NCBI GenBank assembly: GCA_028714675.1
Contig: JAQTLV010000003.1
Coordinates: 62,001 to 126,000 of the forward strand
DNA: 64,000 bases
Reading direction: 5' to 3'
Source of the DNA: Sulfurovaceae bacterium
Lineage (GTDB): Bacteria > Campylobacterota > Campylobacteria > Campylobacterales > Sulfurovaceae
Every line of letters starts with the position of its first letter. Position 1 is the first letter of the stretch. The position numbers and the translations under genes were made by a program. The notes below the pieces were generated by a model that did not search any database, was not told the origin of the DNA, and saw only the letters and a list, made by a program, of their open reading frames with translations. Positions 18,750-28,396 of the stretch are shown one piece after another.

Positions 18750-20906
18750 GTGGATGCGTTTTTAGAAAATATTCAAAAATGTAGTTCTATCGAAGAATCT
18801 AAAAATATACTTTTTGCACAATTAAACAATAAGCCTTCAAAAGATACATTAAAAGCACTTGATACAGCTATGACTGCACACGATGGACAATTTCGCAAGA
18901 GCGGTGAAGCATACGTTGTCCATCCTATCTTGGTGGCATCAATTACAGCTTTTATAAGTGGTGATGAAACTATGGTACAAGCTGCATTACTGCATGATGT
19001 CGTAGAAGATACATTTTTTTCAATTAGTGACATACAAAAAGAGTTTTCAAGTGATGTTGCAACTTTAGTTGAAGGTCTCACAAAGATAGTTGCTATAAGG
19101 GGGGCAGAGCTTGCATCTTCTAAATCAAATGAAAAGATTATAGGCTCTGCAATGTCTTTTAGGAAAATGTTAATAGCATCCATAGGAGATGTGAGAGTTC
19201 TTATAATCAAATTGTGCGATAGATTACATAATATGATGACATTGTTTGCTCTAAGTCGAGCAAAACAAGAGAGAATAGCTCAAGAGACTTTAGTGGTATA
19301 TGCACCAATAGCACATAGGCTTGGAATTTCAAAAATAAAAAATTTATTGGAAGATTTGAGTTTTCGTGTAATATATCCTAAAGATTATAAAAAAATAAAT
19401 GCATACTTGGTAGCCAACAATCAAAATCTTCAACTTGGTTTAAATTCATTTATAGATAAAACAAAAAATATATTACTTAAACATGGTCTTTTAAAAGATA
19501 GTTTTGAAGTTATTGGCAGGGTAAAACACAACTATTCAATCTATATTAAAATGCATAGAAAAGGTATAGATATAGATGAAATTTTAGATCTTATTGCCAT
19601 TAGAATAATAGTGAATAATCCAATAGAATGCTATGAAGTATTAGGTGCTGTGCATATTAATTTTACACCACTTATCTCTAGATTTAAAGATTATATAGCT
19701 TTGCCCAAAGAAAATGGATACCAGACAATTCATACTTCAATATTTGAAGACAAAAATATAGTTGAAATTCAAATTAGAACAAAAGACATGCATAAACTTG
19801 CAGAGTTTGGGGTAGCTGCCCACTGGAAATATAAAAGTGAAGATTCTCCAATTAAACTTGATTGGCTTGAAGGGTTGCAATATCAGAATGAATCAATAGA
19901 AGAATTTTATGAGTTAGCAAAGGGAGATCTTTTTAGTGAGGATATATCAGTATTTTCACCAAAAGGAGATCAATTTACATTGCCAAAAGGCTCTGTGGCA
20001 CTTGACTTTGCTTATGCTATTCATTCTGAAGTTGGAGCAAAAGCCATAAGAGCAAATATAAATAAACAAAAATCATCATTATTGTCACCATTAAGAAATG
20101 GAGATATAATTAGAGTTATTACAAGTGATGAAAATAATTACCATTGTTCATGGTTGGATAGTGTTAAAACTTCAAAAGCCAAAGAAGGAATAAAAAATTT
20201 ATGTAAAGCTAGAATAAAAGAGTGTGATCTTTTTAGCTCTTATAATATCCTCTCAAATATATTTGATTTACCTGCTTATGAGATAAAAACTATCATAAAC
20301 AATTTATCAAGAAATAACAATTTATATCGGCTAGCAACCAAACTTGATTTTTTAAAAGATAAAATTGGTAAAATATCACAATCTTTGGGTCTCAAAGAAG
20401 TTAGAGCATGGGAGTTATTTAAAAAAGGATATAAAAAGCCATTTTTAAAAACAATAGAACTTTTTGAATTTTTTGGCAATAAAAATATAGATAACGTTGA
20501 GTTTGATTATTGTTGCCACCCAAAAATAAATGATGAGATAGTGGCTTTTTATGAAAATGGTAAAGCTATTATTCACCATAAATTATGCAATAAAGCATAT
20601 CAAATGATGGCAGAAGAAAAGCCAATGGTTTTTGTAAAGTGGAAAAATTCAAAACTTTCAAAATATAGACTTATCATAAGTCTTCAAAATCAAAAGGGAA
20701 TGCTTGCTGGTTTGCTGGCATTTTTGTCTAAAATGGACTTAAATGTTACAAGCATTGATCTTGGTATCAAAGTAAGTGACAAAGCTGATTTTTGTAAAAT
20801 AGAAGTTGAGAGTTTTGAAAATAAAAAATCAAACGTTGAGGCAAAGATTTCAAAAGAGTATAAACTTATTGAAATTATTAGCCTAGATGATGCATATAAT
20901 AATTAA
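18750..20906 (+). CDS. spoT: Bifunctional (p)ppGpp synthetase/hydrolase
   Basis: RelA/SpoT homologue controlling the stringent response. The 718-residue product has the HD hydrolase domain (about 25-200) with HDVVEDT at 82-88 intact, so hydrolysis is expected. The synthetase domain (about 225-350) has the conserved GYQTIHTSIF. A TGS domain (about 395-455, ISVFSPKGDQFTLPKGSVA) and a C-terminal ACT domain (about 645-718) follow. Both activities are inferred, as is usual where a genome carries a single long RSH protein. GTG start, 5 bases after rpoZ. Confidence 0.95.
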   Translation: MDAFLENIQKCSSIEESKNILFAQLNNKPSKDTLKALDTAMTAHDGQFRKSGEAYVVHPILVASITAFISGDETMVQAALLHDVVEDTFFSISDIQKEFSSDVATLVEGLTKIVAIRGAELASSKSNEKIIGSAMSFRKMLIASIGDVRVLIIKLCDRLHNMMTLFALSRAKQERIAQETLVVYAPIAHRLGISKIKNLLEDLSFRVIYPKDYKKINAYLVANNQNLQLGLNSFIDKTKNILLKHGLLKDSFEVIGRVKHNYSIYIKMHRKGIDIDEILDLIAIRIIVNNPIECYEVLGAVHINFTPLISRFKDYIALPKENGYQTIHTSIFEDKNIVEIQIRTKDMHKLAEFGVAAHWKYKSEDSPIKLDWLEGLQYQNESIEEFYELAKGDLFSEDISVFSPKGDQFTLPKGSVALDFAYAIHSEVGAKAIRANINKQKSSLLSPLRNGDIIRVITSDENNYHCSWLDSVKTSKAKEGIKNLCKARIKECDLFSSYNILSNIFDLPAYEIKTIINNLSRNNNLYRLATKLDFLKDKIGKISQSLGLKEVRAWELFKKGYKKPFLKTIELFEFFGNKNIDNVEFDYCCHPKINDEIVAFYENGKAIIHHKLCNKAYQMMAEEKPMVFVKWKNSKLSKYRLIISLQNQKGMLAGLLAFLSKMDLNVTSIDLGIKVSDKADFCKIEVESFENKKSNVEAKISKEYKLIEIISLDDAYNN

Positions 20907-20920
20907 GTTAAGAGGGGAAT

Positions 20921-22120
20921 ATGGTACAAAAAGCACTTAAAGAGATAAAAAGAGGAGTTAGCGAAATCATAGATTTCGAATATATTGAAAAACTCATTAC
21001 TAGATATTATAAAAACGGAACTCCTTATACAATAAAAGTAGGTTTTGATCCTACGGGAGCAGATTTACATTTGGGACATACTGTTCTTTTAAATAAATTG
21101 AGAACTTTCCAAAAACATGGAGCAATAGTTCAGCTTGTTATAGGAGATTTTACTGCAACAATAGGAGATCCGACTGGTAAAAGTGAAACAAGAAAAGTCA
21201 TGGATAGAGATACAATTGTAAAAAATGCAAAAACATACCAAGATCAAGCATTTTTGGTTTTAGATAAAGATAAAACTGAGTCTTTATATAATTCTACATG
21301 GTTTGAAAAATTAGGTGCTTCTGGTATGGTTGCATTGACAACGCAGTTTAATGTAGCAAGAATGTTAGAGCGTGATGATTTTGAAAAAAGATTTAAATCG
21401 AATCAAAGTATATCTATCTCTGAATTTTTGTATCCATTACTACAAGGTTATGATAGTGTTGAACTCAAAAGTGATATAGAGCTTGGTGGAACAGATCAAA
21501 AATTTAATCTTCTTATGGGCAGGCATCTACAACGCTCTTATAATGTAGGAAAAGAACAAGCAGTAATTACCATGCCTATACTTGAAGGCTTAGACGGTGT
21601 TGCCAAAATGAGTAAGTCACTCGATAACTATATAGGTATAACAGAAGAGCCAAATACTATTTATGCTAAAGTATTGTCTGTATCAGATGAACTTATGTGG
21701 AGATATTATGAACTTCTTAGTTCTCTTGAAATAGAAGAAGTCAATGAATTAAAGATAAGTGTAGAAAATGGTAAGGTTCATCCAAAAAAGGCTAAAGAAA
21801 ATCTTGCAATAGAGCTTGTTACAAGATTTTATAATCAAGAGTTGGCTAATATAGCAAAAGAGGAATTTGATAAGGTATTTAAATCCAATGAGGTTCCTTC
21901 TAATATTGATGAGTTTGAAGTGGATGAGCCTTCTTGGATATGTAAAATTTTAGTGGACATAAAATTGGAGCCTTCTACTTCTCAAGCAAGAAGGGATATA
22001 AAACAAGGTGCGATCAGACTAAATCAGGAAAAAATAACTGATGAACAGATGATACTAGAAAGTGGAGAGTATATAGCTCAAGTTGGAAAAAGAAAATTTG
22101 CAAAAATAAAGGTAAAGTAA
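20921..22120 (+). CDS. tyrS: Tyrosyl-tRNA synthetase
   Basis: Class I synthetase charging tRNA-Tyr. The 399-residue product has HLGH at 50-53 (HIGH motif), GDFTATIGDPTGKSETR, the tyrosine-site GGTDQKFNLLMGR and KMSKS at 229-233. A C-terminal S4 domain (about 335-399) is present, the long TyrRS form found in this group. GAGGGGAA precedes the ATG. The next gene starts directly at the stop. Confidence 0.97.
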   Translation: MVQKALKEIKRGVSEIIDFEYIEKLITRYYKNGTPYTIKVGFDPTGADLHLGHTVLLNKLRTFQKHGAIVQLVIGDFTATIGDPTGKSETRKVMDRDTIVKNAKTYQDQAFLVLDKDKTESLYNSTWFEKLGASGMVALTTQFNVARMLERDDFEKRFKSNQSISISEFLYPLLQGYDSVELKSDIELGGTDQKFNLLMGRHLQRSYNVGKEQAVITMPILEGLDGVAKMSKSLDNYIGITEEPNTIYAKVLSVSDELMWRYYELLSSLEIEEVNELKISVENGKVHPKKAKENLAIELVTRFYNQELANIAKEEFDKVFKSNEVPSNIDEFEVDEPSWICKILVDIKLEPSTSQARRDIKQGAIRLNQEKITDEQMILESGEYIAQVGKRKFAKIKVK

Positions 22121-23215
22121 GTGTCATTTGCACCATTAAAAATAGGAAAACATATCATAGATAAGCCAATAATCCAAGGTGGTATGGGAGTAGGAATTAG
22201 TTGGGATAAGTTAGCTGGAACTGTATCAAGAGAAGGTGGACTTGGTGTAGTTAGTTCAGTTGGAACTGGTATTTATGAAAACAGAAAGTATTCTCATAAA
22301 TTAGCAGGCGATAATCGTCCAGTAGATGCAATTAATTTTTATTCAAAAGAAGCATTGCATGAAATTATGGCTAGGGCTAGAAAAATATGTGGCAGTAAAC
22401 CTCTTGCTGTTAATGTATTGTATGCAATAAATGATTACAATAGAGTTGTTTTAGATTCTTGTGAGGCAGGGGCTAATATAATTATTACTGGTGCAGGGCT
22501 TCCTTTGACTATGCCAGATGCTGTTAAAGGTTTTCCAGATGTTGCGCTAGTTCCTATAGTTTCTACTGCTAAAGCACTTAAAATTTTATGTCGCAGATGG
22601 GAAAAAACACATGGCAGAATGCCAGATGCTGTTATTGTAGAAGGACCACTCAGTGGTGGGCACCAAGGTTTTAAATATGATGAGTGTCTTTTGCCAGAGA
22701 ACCAACTTGAAGCAATCTTGCCACCAGTTATAGAAGAGGCAAAAGAGTGGGGCAATATGCCTGTAATTGCAGCCGGTGGAGTTTGGGATAATAATGATAT
22801 TAAAAAAATGTTTTCATTAGGTGCAAGTGGTGTACAAATAGGGACAAGATTTATAGGAACACATGAGTGTGATGCGAGCGATAACTTTAAAAAAGTTATA
22901 CTTGATGCAAAAGAAGATGATATTAAACTTTTAAAATCACCTGTTGGTTATCCGGCAAGAGGAGTTAAAACAAATCTTCAATATTCAATAGAGCAAGGTA
23001 CTGCTCCAAAAATTGCTTGTATTTCAAATTGTGTAGCTCCTTGTCACCGCGGTGAAGAGGCGAAAGTTGTGGGCTATTGTATAGCAGATAGATTGAGTGA
23101 TGCTTATGATGGAGATTTATCTAGAGGTCTTTTCTTTTCTGGTTCAAATGGATATAAACTTAATGAGATAATTTCAGTAAAAGAGCTTTTAGATAAATTA
23201 ATAAATGGAGAGTGA
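22121..23215 (+). CDS. Nitronate monooxygenase/FabK-like flavin enzyme
   Basis: A 364-residue FMN TIM-barrel of the 2-nitropropane dioxygenase family. Seen: PIIQGGMGVGISWDKLAGTV at the N terminus, ITGAGLPLTMP, VEGPLSGGHQG and VIAAGGVWDNNDIKKMFSLGASGVQIGTRF, the FMN phosphate loop. Members oxidise alkyl nitronates or act as enoyl-ACP reductase (FabK). Two Cys pairs near 295-305 (CISNCVAPC) are noteworthy and could bind metal. GTG start right at the tyrS stop. The substrate cannot be told from sequence. Confidence 0.85.
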   Translation: MSFAPLKIGKHIIDKPIIQGGMGVGISWDKLAGTVSREGGLGVVSSVGTGIYENRKYSHKLAGDNRPVDAINFYSKEALHEIMARARKICGSKPLAVNVLYAINDYNRVVLDSCEAGANIIITGAGLPLTMPDAVKGFPDVALVPIVSTAKALKILCRRWEKTHGRMPDAVIVEGPLSGGHQGFKYDECLLPENQLEAILPPVIEEAKEWGNMPVIAAGGVWDNNDIKKMFSLGASGVQIGTRFIGTHECDASDNFKKVILDAKEDDIKLLKSPVGYPARGVKTNLQYSIEQGTAPKIACISNCVAPCHRGEEAKVVGYCIADRLSDAYDGDLSRGLFFSGSNGYKLNEIISVKELLDKLINGE

Positions 23216-23224
23216 TTATAAAAT

Positions 23225-24442
23225 ATGATTTTTAGATTATTATTTGTATTAAGTCTCATTTTTTTAAATTTTTCGAATGCCATAAATGTTTTAGAAAAAG
23301 TATCTCTAAATAAAAGCACACTTGAGTTAAGATTTAAAAATAATTTAAAGTCAAAAGATATTAAATATCTAACATTGGAAAATCCAAAAAGAGAAATTTT
23401 TGATTTTGAAAATGTGCAAATGGGCAATGATATAGGCTCTATAGACACAAATGGAATGGTTAAAATCGCACAAAATACGCCAAATAGAGTTAGGGTTGTT
23501 ATAACTGGCAATATAGATAATAAGTCAAAATTAATAGACAATATATATAAAATACCTTTAAAAATTGAAAATCAATCATCTGTTAATGAAGATAAACAAG
23601 AAGACAAATCACAGCATAATGATTTTTTGAGTATATTTTCAAATATACATAAAGCCCCAGAAATAAAAGATGAAGAAAATGCATCATCAGATGAAAAAGA
23701 AGAAGAAAGCAAAAGCAATTATAAGAAAAATGATAAAGACATAGGTGAATTAAGCTTAAAAGGCGAAGTCGTAGTTATAGATGCTGGGCATGGTGGAAAA
23801 GATCCAGGAGCGGTAAATGGATCAAAGCAAGAAAAACATATAACACTCTTGGTAGCGAAAAAACTTGCTAAAATATTGCAAAAAAAAGGCTTCAAAGTAT
23901 ATCTTACAAGAGATGAGGATAAATTTATAACATTAGAGCAAAGAACTAAAATTGCTGATAGAAAAAATGCAAAGATATTTATATCACTTCATTGCAATGC
24001 CGCACCAAATGATAGATTAGCAAACAATATGCATGGGATTGAGACATTTTTTCTTCAAAGAAGTAAAGATGCAAGAAGCCAAGCAATTGCAGCTAGAGAA
24101 AATGCATCTGTACTTCAAGGAACAGACAATAAAAGCAAGCAAGTTATTGTGAATGCCGTACTCAACGGTCCTAAAATAGTTCTTTCAAATAAACTTGCTA
24201 TTGACATACAAAATAATTTGCTAAAAAATATAGCCACAAAAAATGGAGGAGTTAGAAGTGCTCCATTCTGGGTGTTGGTGGGAGCTAGCAGACCATCTGT
24301 ATTGGTTGAAATGGGGTATATAACCCATCCAGAAGAAAAAGATAGTTTATTTAATGACAGATATCAAGATAAACTTGCCGATGGAATAGCTGATGGAATT
24401 ATTAGATATCTTGCAAATCGAAAAGAAGAGGTAGGGTATTAG
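23225..24442 (+). CDS. N-acetylmuramoyl-L-alanine amidase (Amidase_3)
   Basis: Zinc amidase that cuts the stem peptide from muramic acid, used in daughter-cell separation. Signal peptide about 1-19; an AMIN-like beta domain to about 115; an acidic linker about 118-175; catalytic domain about 180-405. Ligands seen: His189 in VVIDAGHGGKDPG, Glu203 (KQEKHI), His256 (SLHCNA), and the catalytic Glu in VEMGYITHPEE. It is a good candidate partner for the EnvC-like activator at 16405-17751. The gene is convergent with ppa and ends at a strong stem-loop. Confidence 0.93.
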   Translation: MIFRLLFVLSLIFLNFSNAINVLEKVSLNKSTLELRFKNNLKSKDIKYLTLENPKREIFDFENVQMGNDIGSIDTNGMVKIAQNTPNRVRVVITGNIDNKSKLIDNIYKIPLKIENQSSVNEDKQEDKSQHNDFLSIFSNIHKAPEIKDEENASSDEKEEESKSNYKKNDKDIGELSLKGEVVVIDAGHGGKDPGAVNGSKQEKHITLLVAKKLAKILQKKGFKVYLTRDEDKFITLEQRTKIADRKNAKIFISLHCNAAPNDRLANNMHGIETFFLQRSKDARSQAIAARENASVLQGTDNKSKQVIVNAVLNGPKIVLSNKLAIDIQNNLLKNIATKNGGVRSAPFWVLVGASRPSVLVEMGYITHPEEKDSLFNDRYQDKLADGIADGIIRYLANRKEEVGY

Positions 24443-24450
24443 AAATTGCA

Positions 24451-24475
24451 TGTTTCCATGATTTTCATGGAAACA
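24451..24475. terminator. Bidirectional terminator stem-loop between amidase gene and ppa
   Basis: A perfect 11-base-pair stem (TGTTTCCATGA with TCATGGAAACA) and a 3-base loop fill the 45-base gap between two converging genes. It can serve both strands. No long T run follows on either side. Confidence 0.75.
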
Positions 24476-24487
24476 CATTGTAAGAAA

Positions 24488-25006
24488 TTATTTGTAGTTC
24501 TTGATAGCTTTGTCTAAAATAGCAGTTGCTTCTGCTTTACCCTTAAAACCTGTTACTTTTACCCATTTGTTTGGCTCAAGTGCTTTGTATGTTTCAAAGA
24601 AGTTTTTGATACGATTTTGTGTGTGTACAGGGATATCATTCAAATCTTGAATATTGTCATAAGTTGGGTCAATTTTAGATGATGGAACAGCAATAAGTTT
24701 TTCATCTCCACCTTTTTCATCTTCTGTAAGAAGTACCCCAACAAGTCTACATTTGATAACGCTTCCAGCTTGAAGCACATAATCGCAAAGAACCAATATA
24801 TCAGCTGGGTCTTCATCATCTGAAAGTGTATTTGGTACAAATCCATAGTTTGCTGGGTAATGCATAGCAGAGTACAAAACTCTATCAACCATTACAGCAC
24901 CACTTTCTTTATCTAGCTCATATTTAATATTTGAATTTAGTGGAACTTCTATAACTACCTTAACCTCATCTGGGTTTTTACCGTAACCTATTTTGTCTAT
25001 ATTCAT
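24488..25006 (-). CDS. ppa: Inorganic pyrophosphatase
   Basis: Hydrolyses pyrophosphate, driving biosynthetic reactions. The 172-residue product is a family I enzyme: Asp-rich motif DEDPADILVL and the NYGFVPNTL segment carry the metal and phosphate ligands, with EVPLNSNIKYELDKESG at the N terminus. Minus strand, AAGGAG ribosome site. It follows the MoCF-domain gene after 55 bases, which contain A/T-rich text with GATAAT-like elements, so it may have its own promoter. Confidence 0.96.
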   Translation of the reverse strand: MNIDKIGYGKNPDEVKVVIEVPLNSNIKYELDKESGAVMVDRVLYSAMHYPANYGFVPNTLSDDEDPADILVLCDYVLQAGSVIKCRLVGVLLTEDEKGGDEKLIAVPSSKIDPTYDNIQDLNDIPVHTQNRIKNFFETYKALEPNKWVKVTGFKGKAEATAILDKAIKNYK

Positions 25007-25061
25007 AATTTCTCCTTGGTATAAATTGTTGCAATATTATCATAAAAATATTGATGTTAAA

Positions 25062-25802
25062 CTAATATTCATCCTCTAGTGCATATTTAATATCATTGTT
25101 TTCTAAATATTCTATAAATTTATTAAAATAAAAGTCAGCATCTTCTTTGTTTTCTGATGCTACAGAAAGAGCAACTCTTGGACCATCGCTAAAAATTTTT
25201 GGCAATGATGAGAGTTCTATATTTTGTGGCATAGTTTTCATAACTTCTATCAATTCACTCTCTTTACATAAAGCAGTTAATGTATGCCTATATATCTTTC
25301 TTTTGGTAATATCTAGTTTTGGTAGTATATCAAGAATCATTTGATGACTCATTTCTGGAAAACCAGGCATAAAAAAGAATCTTTCATCGATACTGAATGC
25401 AGGCATTTTATTGAATTTGTTTTCTATAATTTCAGAGTCTTTAGGCAAATTTGCCATATTAATAGCATGAGGATAGGCCCTTTCTCCAAGTGCCTCTGTT
25501 ATTATTTTTTTTGCTTCTTTGTGAACATATAGATTGCCATCCCTAAGAGCAGCTGCAGCTGCTTGTCTTGTGTAATCATCTGGCGTTGAGCCAATACCGC
25601 CAAAACAAAAAACTTTTGCTTTAGGAAATGAATTTAGCCATTTGAGCGTTGAAACGATTAGAGTAGGGTCATCATATATAACCAGAGAAGCTTTTAGGGT
25701 ATGACCATATTTTTCAAGTTCAGATGAGAGAAATTCAAAATGCTTATCCTCTCTTCGTTTGTTTAAAATTTCAGTCCCTATTATAAGAGCATAAAAATCC
25801 AT
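25062..25802 (-). CDS. CinA-like molybdopterin-binding (MoCF) domain protein
   Basis: A 246-residue protein with the MoCF_biosynth fold of MogA/CinA. The N terminus reads FYALIIGTEILNKRREDKH and the loop GGIGSTPDDYTRQAAA (about 68-83) is the family signature that binds the pterin-like ligand. The CinA C-terminal amidase domain is absent. It is 5 bases after rpoD on the same strand, so probably cotranscribed. Function in this form is not established; a nucleotide or cofactor hydrolase role is possible. Confidence 0.8.
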   Translation of the reverse strand: MDFYALIIGTEILNKRREDKHFEFLSSELEKYGHTLKASLVIYDDPTLIVSTLKWLNSFPKAKVFCFGGIGSTPDDYTRQAAAAALRDGNLYVHKEAKKIITEALGERAYPHAINMANLPKDSEIIENKFNKMPAFSIDERFFFMPGFPEMSHQMILDILPKLDITKRKIYRHTLTALCKESELIEVMKTMPQNIELSSLPKIFSDGPRVALSVASENKEDADFYFNKFIEYLENNDIKYALEDEY

Positions 25803-25807
25803 ATTTA

Positions 25808-27700
25808 TTAGTCTTCTATATAATTTTTTAGCTTTCTGCCAACTTTTGGATGTTTTAATTTTTTAATTGCAGATGATTCTATCTGTCTCACTCTTTCTCT
25901 AGTAACACTAAGCTCTTTGCCTATTTCCTCAAGTGTCCTATCACTCTCATCATCAAGTAGTCCAAATCTCATTCTTATAACAGCTCTTTCTCTTTCATTT
26001 AGTTGTTCTAGGACTTCATCTATTTGATTGTTTAAATCATCTCTAAGTACTTCTTCAGTTGGACTTAATGTACTTTTGTCTTCTATAAAGTCACCAAATC
26101 TTCCATCATCCTCATCACCTACGGGAGATTCTAAACTTACCGGCTCTTTTGTTATTTTAATAACATTTCTAACTTTATCTGTAGATAACCCAATCTCTTT
26201 GGCAATAGTTTCAATATCTGGTTCCATGCCATTTTCTTGCAAATGTTTTCTTGTTATTTTATTGATTCTGTTTATCGTTTCTATCATATGTATAGGTATT
26301 CTGATGGTTCTTGCCTGATCCGCAATTGCACGACTAATAGCTTGTCTAATCCACCAAGTTGCATATGTTGAAAATTTATAACCTTTTTCATATTCAAATT
26401 TATCAACAGCCTTCATTAGTCCGATATTGCCTTCTTGAATTAAATCCAAAAATGGTAACCCACGGTTTGTATATCTTTTTGCAATAGAAACAACAAGTCT
26501 TAGATTACTTTTTGCCATTCTTGTTTTTGCTTTTTCACTTTTGGCTTTACCAAGTCTTATTTGATTTAAAATCTCTTCAAGTTTTTCTGGACTTAAATCA
26601 AATCCACCTTTACTAGCTTCTTTTGTTTCAAAAAGTTTTTTAATCTCAACGTAAGTACTTACCATTGTTGCTTCAGGAACAGCGATGGCAATATCTTCTT
26701 TTGACATATTGATAATATTTTTAAGTATTTTTTCATGGTTTTTTATAAGTATTTCATTAAAAAGTGGTAATTTATACTCAAGGCGTTTTAATTCTTTTTC
26801 AAAACTATCATCACTTTTTAACGCAGTTTCCATTGCTTTTACCAATTCATTTATCAGTTTACTTGTTGGTCCAAGGTCTAACAAAGAATGTTTTAATAAC
26901 TCTTTTTTATAGGCTACTTTTAATCTTTCTGTAAATACATCTTCAGTATCAATATCGCCATTGTCATCTATAAATTTTATAAGTTCGCCTCTAGATTTCA
27001 TCCACTCTTTTTTTGCTTTTTCTAAAGCTTTGAAGCTTTCAAGAACTTGTCCTACTCTTTTGTCGTCTTTTGCTGGTTTTACTTTTTCTTCTGAGCTTTC
27101 TTCTGTATTTTCTTCTGAGCTTTCTTCTGTATTTTCATTTTCATCAACTTCTTCATCAGCATCTTCTACATCTTCAAAGCTTTTAAATAGTTCTTTTACT
27201 CTTCTTTCACGATTTAACAAAGGTTCTTTGTATCTTATAATATAATCAACCAAATAAGGAACAGAACATATAGCATCGATTATGATATCCTCACCCTCTT
27301 TGATTTGTATGCTTAAATCTACCTCTTCATCTTTTGTAAGAAGTGGAATTTTCCCCATTTCTCTTAAATACATCCTAACAGGGCTATCGCTTCTGCTCCA
27401 TTCTAAAAGTTCTTTTTCTTTTGCAAAATCGAACTCTTCTTCTAAATTGCCATCACTATTTTTTTTACGTATAACTTCACTATTTGCTATTTGTCTTCTG
27501 ATAGTTAAATTTTTCGCTGCCTCTGATGCACTTATGACATTTATATTTTTGTCTTTTGTTATTTTATATATTTTTTTTGCTTGGGTATTTGTGATAGGTT
27601 TTGAAAACTCTTTTGCTATGTTTTCATATGTTATAAAATCATTGTTATTTTTTTGATTTAATATATCTTCGATTGCTTTTAAACTATCTTTTTCTGCCAT
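25808..27700 (-). CDS. rpoD: RNA polymerase primary sigma factor RpoD
   Basis: Housekeeping sigma-70. The 630-residue product has a region 1.1-like N terminus (1-80), region 1.2 (about 95-130, [19 protein letters not shown]), an acidic non-conserved region (about 165-385), region 2 (about 395-470, with [17 protein letters not shown] and [13 protein letters not shown]), region 3, and region 4 (about 555-620, with [15 protein letters not shown]). Within the acidic region an 8-residue unit ENTEESSE is repeated twice, encoded by a perfect 24-base tandem repeat. It is followed by the MoCF gene and ppa on the same strand. Confidence 0.98.
   Translation of the reverse strand: MAEKDSLKAIEDILNQKNNNDFITYENIAKEFSKPITNTQAKKIYKITKDKNINVISASEAAKNLTIRRQIANSEVIRKKNSDGNLEEEFDFAKEKELLEWSRSDSPVRMYLREMGKIPLLTKDEEVDLSIQIKEGEDIIIDAICSVPYLVDYIIRYKEPLLNRERRVKELFKSFEDVEDADEEVDENENTEESSEENTEESSEEKVKPAKDDKRVGQVLESFKALEKAKKEWMKSRGELIKFIDDNGDIDTEDVFTERLKVAYKKELLKHSLLDLGPTSKLINELVKAMETALKSDDSFEKELKRLEYKLPLFNEILIKNHEKILKNIINMSKEDIAIAVPEATMVSTYVEIKKLFETKEASKGGFDLSPEKLEEILNQIRLGKAKSEKAKTRMAKSNLRLVVSIAKRYTNRGLPFLDLIQEGNIGLMKAVDKFEYEKGYKFSTYATWWIRQAISRAIADQARTIRIPIHMIETINRINKITRKHLQENGMEPDIETIAKEIGLSTDKVRNVIKITKEPVSLESPVGDEDDGRFGDFIEDKSTLSPTEEVLRDDLNNQIDEVLEQLNERERAVIRMRFGLLDDESDRTLEEIGKELSVTRERVRQIESSAIKKLKHPKVGRKLKNYIED
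27084..27131 (-). repeat. 24-base tandem repeat, two copies, inside rpoD
   Basis: Two perfect adjacent 24-base copies (unit on the + strand begins TTTTCTTCTGAGC and ends TTCTGTA). The unit keeps frame and encodes eight acidic residues (ENTEESSE) in the non-conserved region of sigma-70. Confidence 0.9.
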
Positions 27701-27794
27701 TTTTTTTGCTGTCCTTTGATTTTATTATCGCTTTTACTTATAATTTATGTAGATAAACTTTTACTGTTCTTATTATTTTTATATTATGTCATAT

Positions 27795-27800
27795 ATTATA
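27795..27800 (-). promoter_or_regulatory. Likely -10 element (TATAAT, minus strand) for rpoD
   Basis: TATAAT on the minus strand, about 95 bases before the rpoD ATG, within the 201-base region shared with the divergent leuD promoter. The rest of that region is A/T-rich without other recognised features. Confidence 0.45.
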
Positions 27801-27865
27801 CCGAAATTTTTTTAATTCAAGAACTATTTTATGCCTATTTCTTTGGTTTTTATGCTACTTTTGGG

Positions 27866-27871
27866 TATAAT
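27866..27871 (+). promoter_or_regulatory. -10 element (TATAAT) for leuD
   Basis: TATAAT in the context TTTTGGGTATAAT, 30 bases before the leuD TTG. It is divergent from the rpoD promoter. Confidence 0.55.
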
Positions 27872-27901
27872 CGCCCAAAATAAAGGACAAAAGGACAATC
27901 A

Positions 27902-28396
27902 TTGCAAGGTAAAGTTTGGAAATTTGGAGAGAACGTCGATACCGATTTGATAATAGCTGCAAGATACCTAAATACAAGTGATCCTAAAGAGCTAGCAAAA
28001 CATGTTATGGAAGATAGTGACCCTAGTTTTGTTTCAAAAATGAACAAAGGTGACATTATAGTTGCTGGTGAAAATTTTGGATGTGGAAGTAGCCGTGAAC
28101 ACGCACCAATTGCTATAAAAGCGTCTGGCATAAGTGCTGTCATTGCACCTACATTTGCTAGGATTTTTTATAGAAATGCTTTTAATATGGGACTGCCTAT
28201 TTTTGAACTTAAAGAAGCAGATGAAATAAATGAAAACGATACCATAAAGATAGATATGGATAAGGGTGAGATTATTAATATAACTCAGGCTAAAACATAC
28301 AAGTTTGTTCCAATCCCTCCATTTATGCAACAACTTGTTGATGCGGGTGGACTTATAGAGTTTGCAAAAAAAGAGTTAAAAGGCGATAGTAAATAA
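27902..28396 (+). CDS. leuD: 3-isopropylmalate dehydratase small subunit
   Basis: Small subunit of isopropylmalate isomerase in leucine synthesis; needs LeuC, which is not in the window. The 164-residue product has the swivel-domain text [20 protein letters not shown] and [14 protein letters not shown], the substrate-recognition loop. The start is TTG with AAGGA 6 bases before it; no in-frame ATG lies upstream. Its stop overlaps the leuB ATG by one base. Confidence 0.95.
   Translation: MQGKVWKFGENVDTDLIIAARYLNTSDPKELAKHVMEDSDPSFVSKMNKGDIIVAGENFGCGSSREHAPIAIKASGISAVIAPTFARIFYRNAFNMGLPIFELKEADEINENDTIKIDMDKGEIINITQAKTYKFVPIPPFMQQLVDAGGLIEFAKKELKGDSK

Noticed and set aside
19099-19104. G6 tract inside spoT, considered as a phase-variation tract
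   Set aside because: Epsilonproteobacterial phase-variable tracts are usually G8 or longer, and a frame loss in spoT would be costly. Six Gs encode normal residues here.
27282-27656. Long plus-strand frame (124 codons) opposite rpoD
   Set aside because: It is a shadow of the rpoD reading frame, rich in Ser, Phe and Leu, with no ribosome site.
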